Shown here piece after piece: positions 7,033 through 7,950 of a DNA stretch of 7,950 bases; position 1 is the first letter of the stretch, and each line of letters opens with the position of its first letter. The notes beneath the pieces are model-generated. The model worked only from the letters and a program-made list of their open reading frames with translations. It did no database searches and had not been told where the DNA came from. Origin of the DNA: Muribaculaceae bacterium (GTDB lineage Bacteria > Bacteroidota > Bacteroidia > Bacteroidales > Muribaculaceae); assembly GCA_029052265.1 (NCBI GenBank), contig JAIDJJ010000495.1, positions 1 to 7,950 of the forward strand. Direction: 5' to 3'. A program made the position numbers and the translations under genes.

Positions 7033-7269
7033 TACATTCGTGTTTTGATTGTAAAAAAATATGTATATAAAAATGTTAAAATGAATAAAATATTTAAAAT
7101 TAATTTGGAAATTAAAATATTTTTATAGGATGAACGTAAAATGGTGTATATAGCACATTTGTCGGAGAACACCGGGTGGGGAGAACGCACTGCATCGGTC
7201 GTTGTGGGATTATGATAAGTTGTTGAGGATTGAAATGTGACCGTTTTCGGTAATATTGGTGGGATGCTA

Positions 7270-7300
7270 TTGTAAATTTGAGGAGGAATCGTTATATTTG
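7270..7300 (+). promoter_or_regulatory. Putative promoter for the RelA/SpoT homologue gene
   Basis: TATATTTG (7293-7300) matches TAnnTTTG exactly, and TTG (7270-7272) lies 20 bp upstream in the -33 position. Transcription would start near 7307, leaving about 20 nt before the ATG at 7327. A second exact -7 match, TAAATTTG (7273-7280), lies 20 bp further upstream and could be an alternative promoter. Confidence 0.5.
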
Positions 7301-7326
7301 CCGAATTATTGCTACCCCAAGATTTG

Positions 7327-7950
7327 ATGGCTATGGATATGGACTATGACAAGATTATTGAAGAGCGTGCACAACACGTGATAGACGTGATGACGCCCAG
7401 AACAGCCGACGCCGACCTTATAAGATTGCGCGACGCTTTTGAACTCGCAAGGGAGGCGCACGCGCCGCAGGTCAGAAAAACCGGCGAACCATACATCCTG
7501 CACCCCATAGCCGTGGCATCTATCGCTGCCGAAGAACTTCACCTTGACGTCAACTCAGTGATCGCCGCATTCCTTCATGACGTGGTGGAAGACACCCCGC
7601 ATCCCCTCGAAGAGATACAGTCGCGTTTCGGCGATGACGTGGCGTTTCTTGTCAATGTGCTGACAAAGAAGGAAAAGAAGAACTACGACATGAGCAAGCA
7701 AGTAGACAACTTCAAGCAGATGCTCAACGCCATGCAGCGCGACATACGTCCGATCATGATAAAGCTTGCCGACCGTCTTCACAATATGCGCACACTGTCA
7801 TCGATGCGCCCTGACAAACAGATGAAGATTGCCGGAGAAACCGACTATTTCTATGCCCCACTCGCCAACCGTCTGGGGCTTTATCATGTCAAGACAGAAC
7901 TTGAAAACCTCAGCTTCCGTTTCCGTTGTCCTCAAGAGTTTGAAGAGATA
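7327..7950 (+). CDS. rsh: RelA/SpoT-family (p)ppGpp hydrolase/synthetase (N-terminal part)
   Basis: The frame is open from an ATG at 7327 to the window edge (208 residues), so only the N-terminal HD hydrolase domain is visible. This cytoplasmic enzyme family makes and degrades the stringent-response alarmones (p)ppGpp. The hydrolase residues are all present: R50, H59 in GEPYILHP, H84/D85 and E88/D89 in FLHDVVEDTP, and D149 and N153 in KLADRLHNMR. They correspond to the catalytic and manganese-binding set known from Streptococcus Rel, so hydrolysis should be intact. YAPLANRLGLYHVKTELENL marks the start of the linker to the synthetase domain, which lies beyond the window along with the expected TGS and ACT regions. 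Whether it is bifunctional or hydrolase-dominated cannot be judged. ATGs at 7333 and 7339 are possible alternative starts; 7327 is preferred as the first ATG after the predicted promoter. Confidence 0.95.
   Translation, partial: MAMDMDYDKIIEERAQHVIDVMTPRTADADLIRLRDAFELAREAHAPQVRKTGEPYILHPIAVASIAAEELHLDVNSVIAAFLHDVVEDTPHPLEEIQSRFGDDVAFLVNVLTKKEKKNYDMSKQVDNFKQMLNAMQRDIRPIMIKLADRLHNMRTLSSMRPDKQMKIAGETDYFYAPLANRLGLYHVKTELENLSFRFRCPQEFEEI

Larger units (their letters stand above)
6994..7326. other. Divergent intergenic region, partly very AT-rich
   Basis: This 333-bp gap separates the divergent barrel-protein and RelA/SpoT genes. It holds the leftward promoter at 7025-7032, an almost pure A/T block (about 7045-7125) with an imperfect inverted repeat (7087-7123), and the rightward promoter elements at 7273-7300. 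The middle part (7141-7260) is of ordinary composition and contains one 24-codon open frame (7141-7215) with no other sign of coding. I see no RNA gene or riboswitch. Confidence 0.6.

Noticed and set aside
7281..7287. Perfect AGGAGGA, a strong Shine-Dalgarno sequence
   Set aside because: It lies 40 bp before the RelA/SpoT start and upstream of the nearer -7 element, with no suitably placed ATG after it.

Overview
The window looks like chromosomal DNA from a member of the Bacteroidota, most likely order Bacteroidales (inference). Three things point there: a full-length hybrid two-component system regulator, a lipoprotein with an acidic stretch right after the lipid-anchored cysteine, and promoters matching the Bacteroidales -7 element TAnnTTTG with no strong Shine-Dalgarno sequences. 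Base composition is roughly balanced inside genes and strongly AT-rich between some of them. I see no tRNA, rRNA, CRISPR array, transposase or phage gene.

Layout. (1) 1-507, minus: the first 169 residues of a secreted surface lipoprotein with Ig-like domains, cut off by the window edge. (2) 508-790: a divergent regulatory region holding a -7 element for each direction, a set of 22-bp-phased repeats and a triple CGGAT inverted-repeat element. (3) 791-4864, plus: a 1357-residue hybrid sensor kinase/AraC regulator, complete. (4) 4854-4998: two arrays of related 7-bp repeats; the first supplies the stop codon of the regulator and the second runs up to the promoter of the next gene. (5) 5064-6440, plus: an 11-helix sodium-coupled amino-acid transporter of the NSS family. 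(6) 6454-6993, minus: a small outer-membrane beta-barrel protein, convergent with the transporter and only 13 bp away. (7) 6994-7326: an AT-rich intergenic region with promoters for both flanking genes. (8) 7327-7950, plus: the N-terminal hydrolase domain of a RelA/SpoT homologue, cut off by the right edge.

How the parts may work together. The regulator is of the type that senses oligosaccharides in the periplasm and activates a neighbouring polysaccharide-utilisation operon. Its divergent neighbour is a surface lipoprotein rather than an obvious SusC/SusD pair, so the left-hand operon, mostly outside the window, is the likely target. The phased repeats sit where an AraC-type activator would bind upstream of the lipoprotein promoter. 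The transporter, barrel protein and (p)ppGpp enzyme appear to be independent transcription units. The most unusual features are the 22-bp-phased repeats and the paired heptamer arrays; neither amounts to a clearly new multi-gene system.
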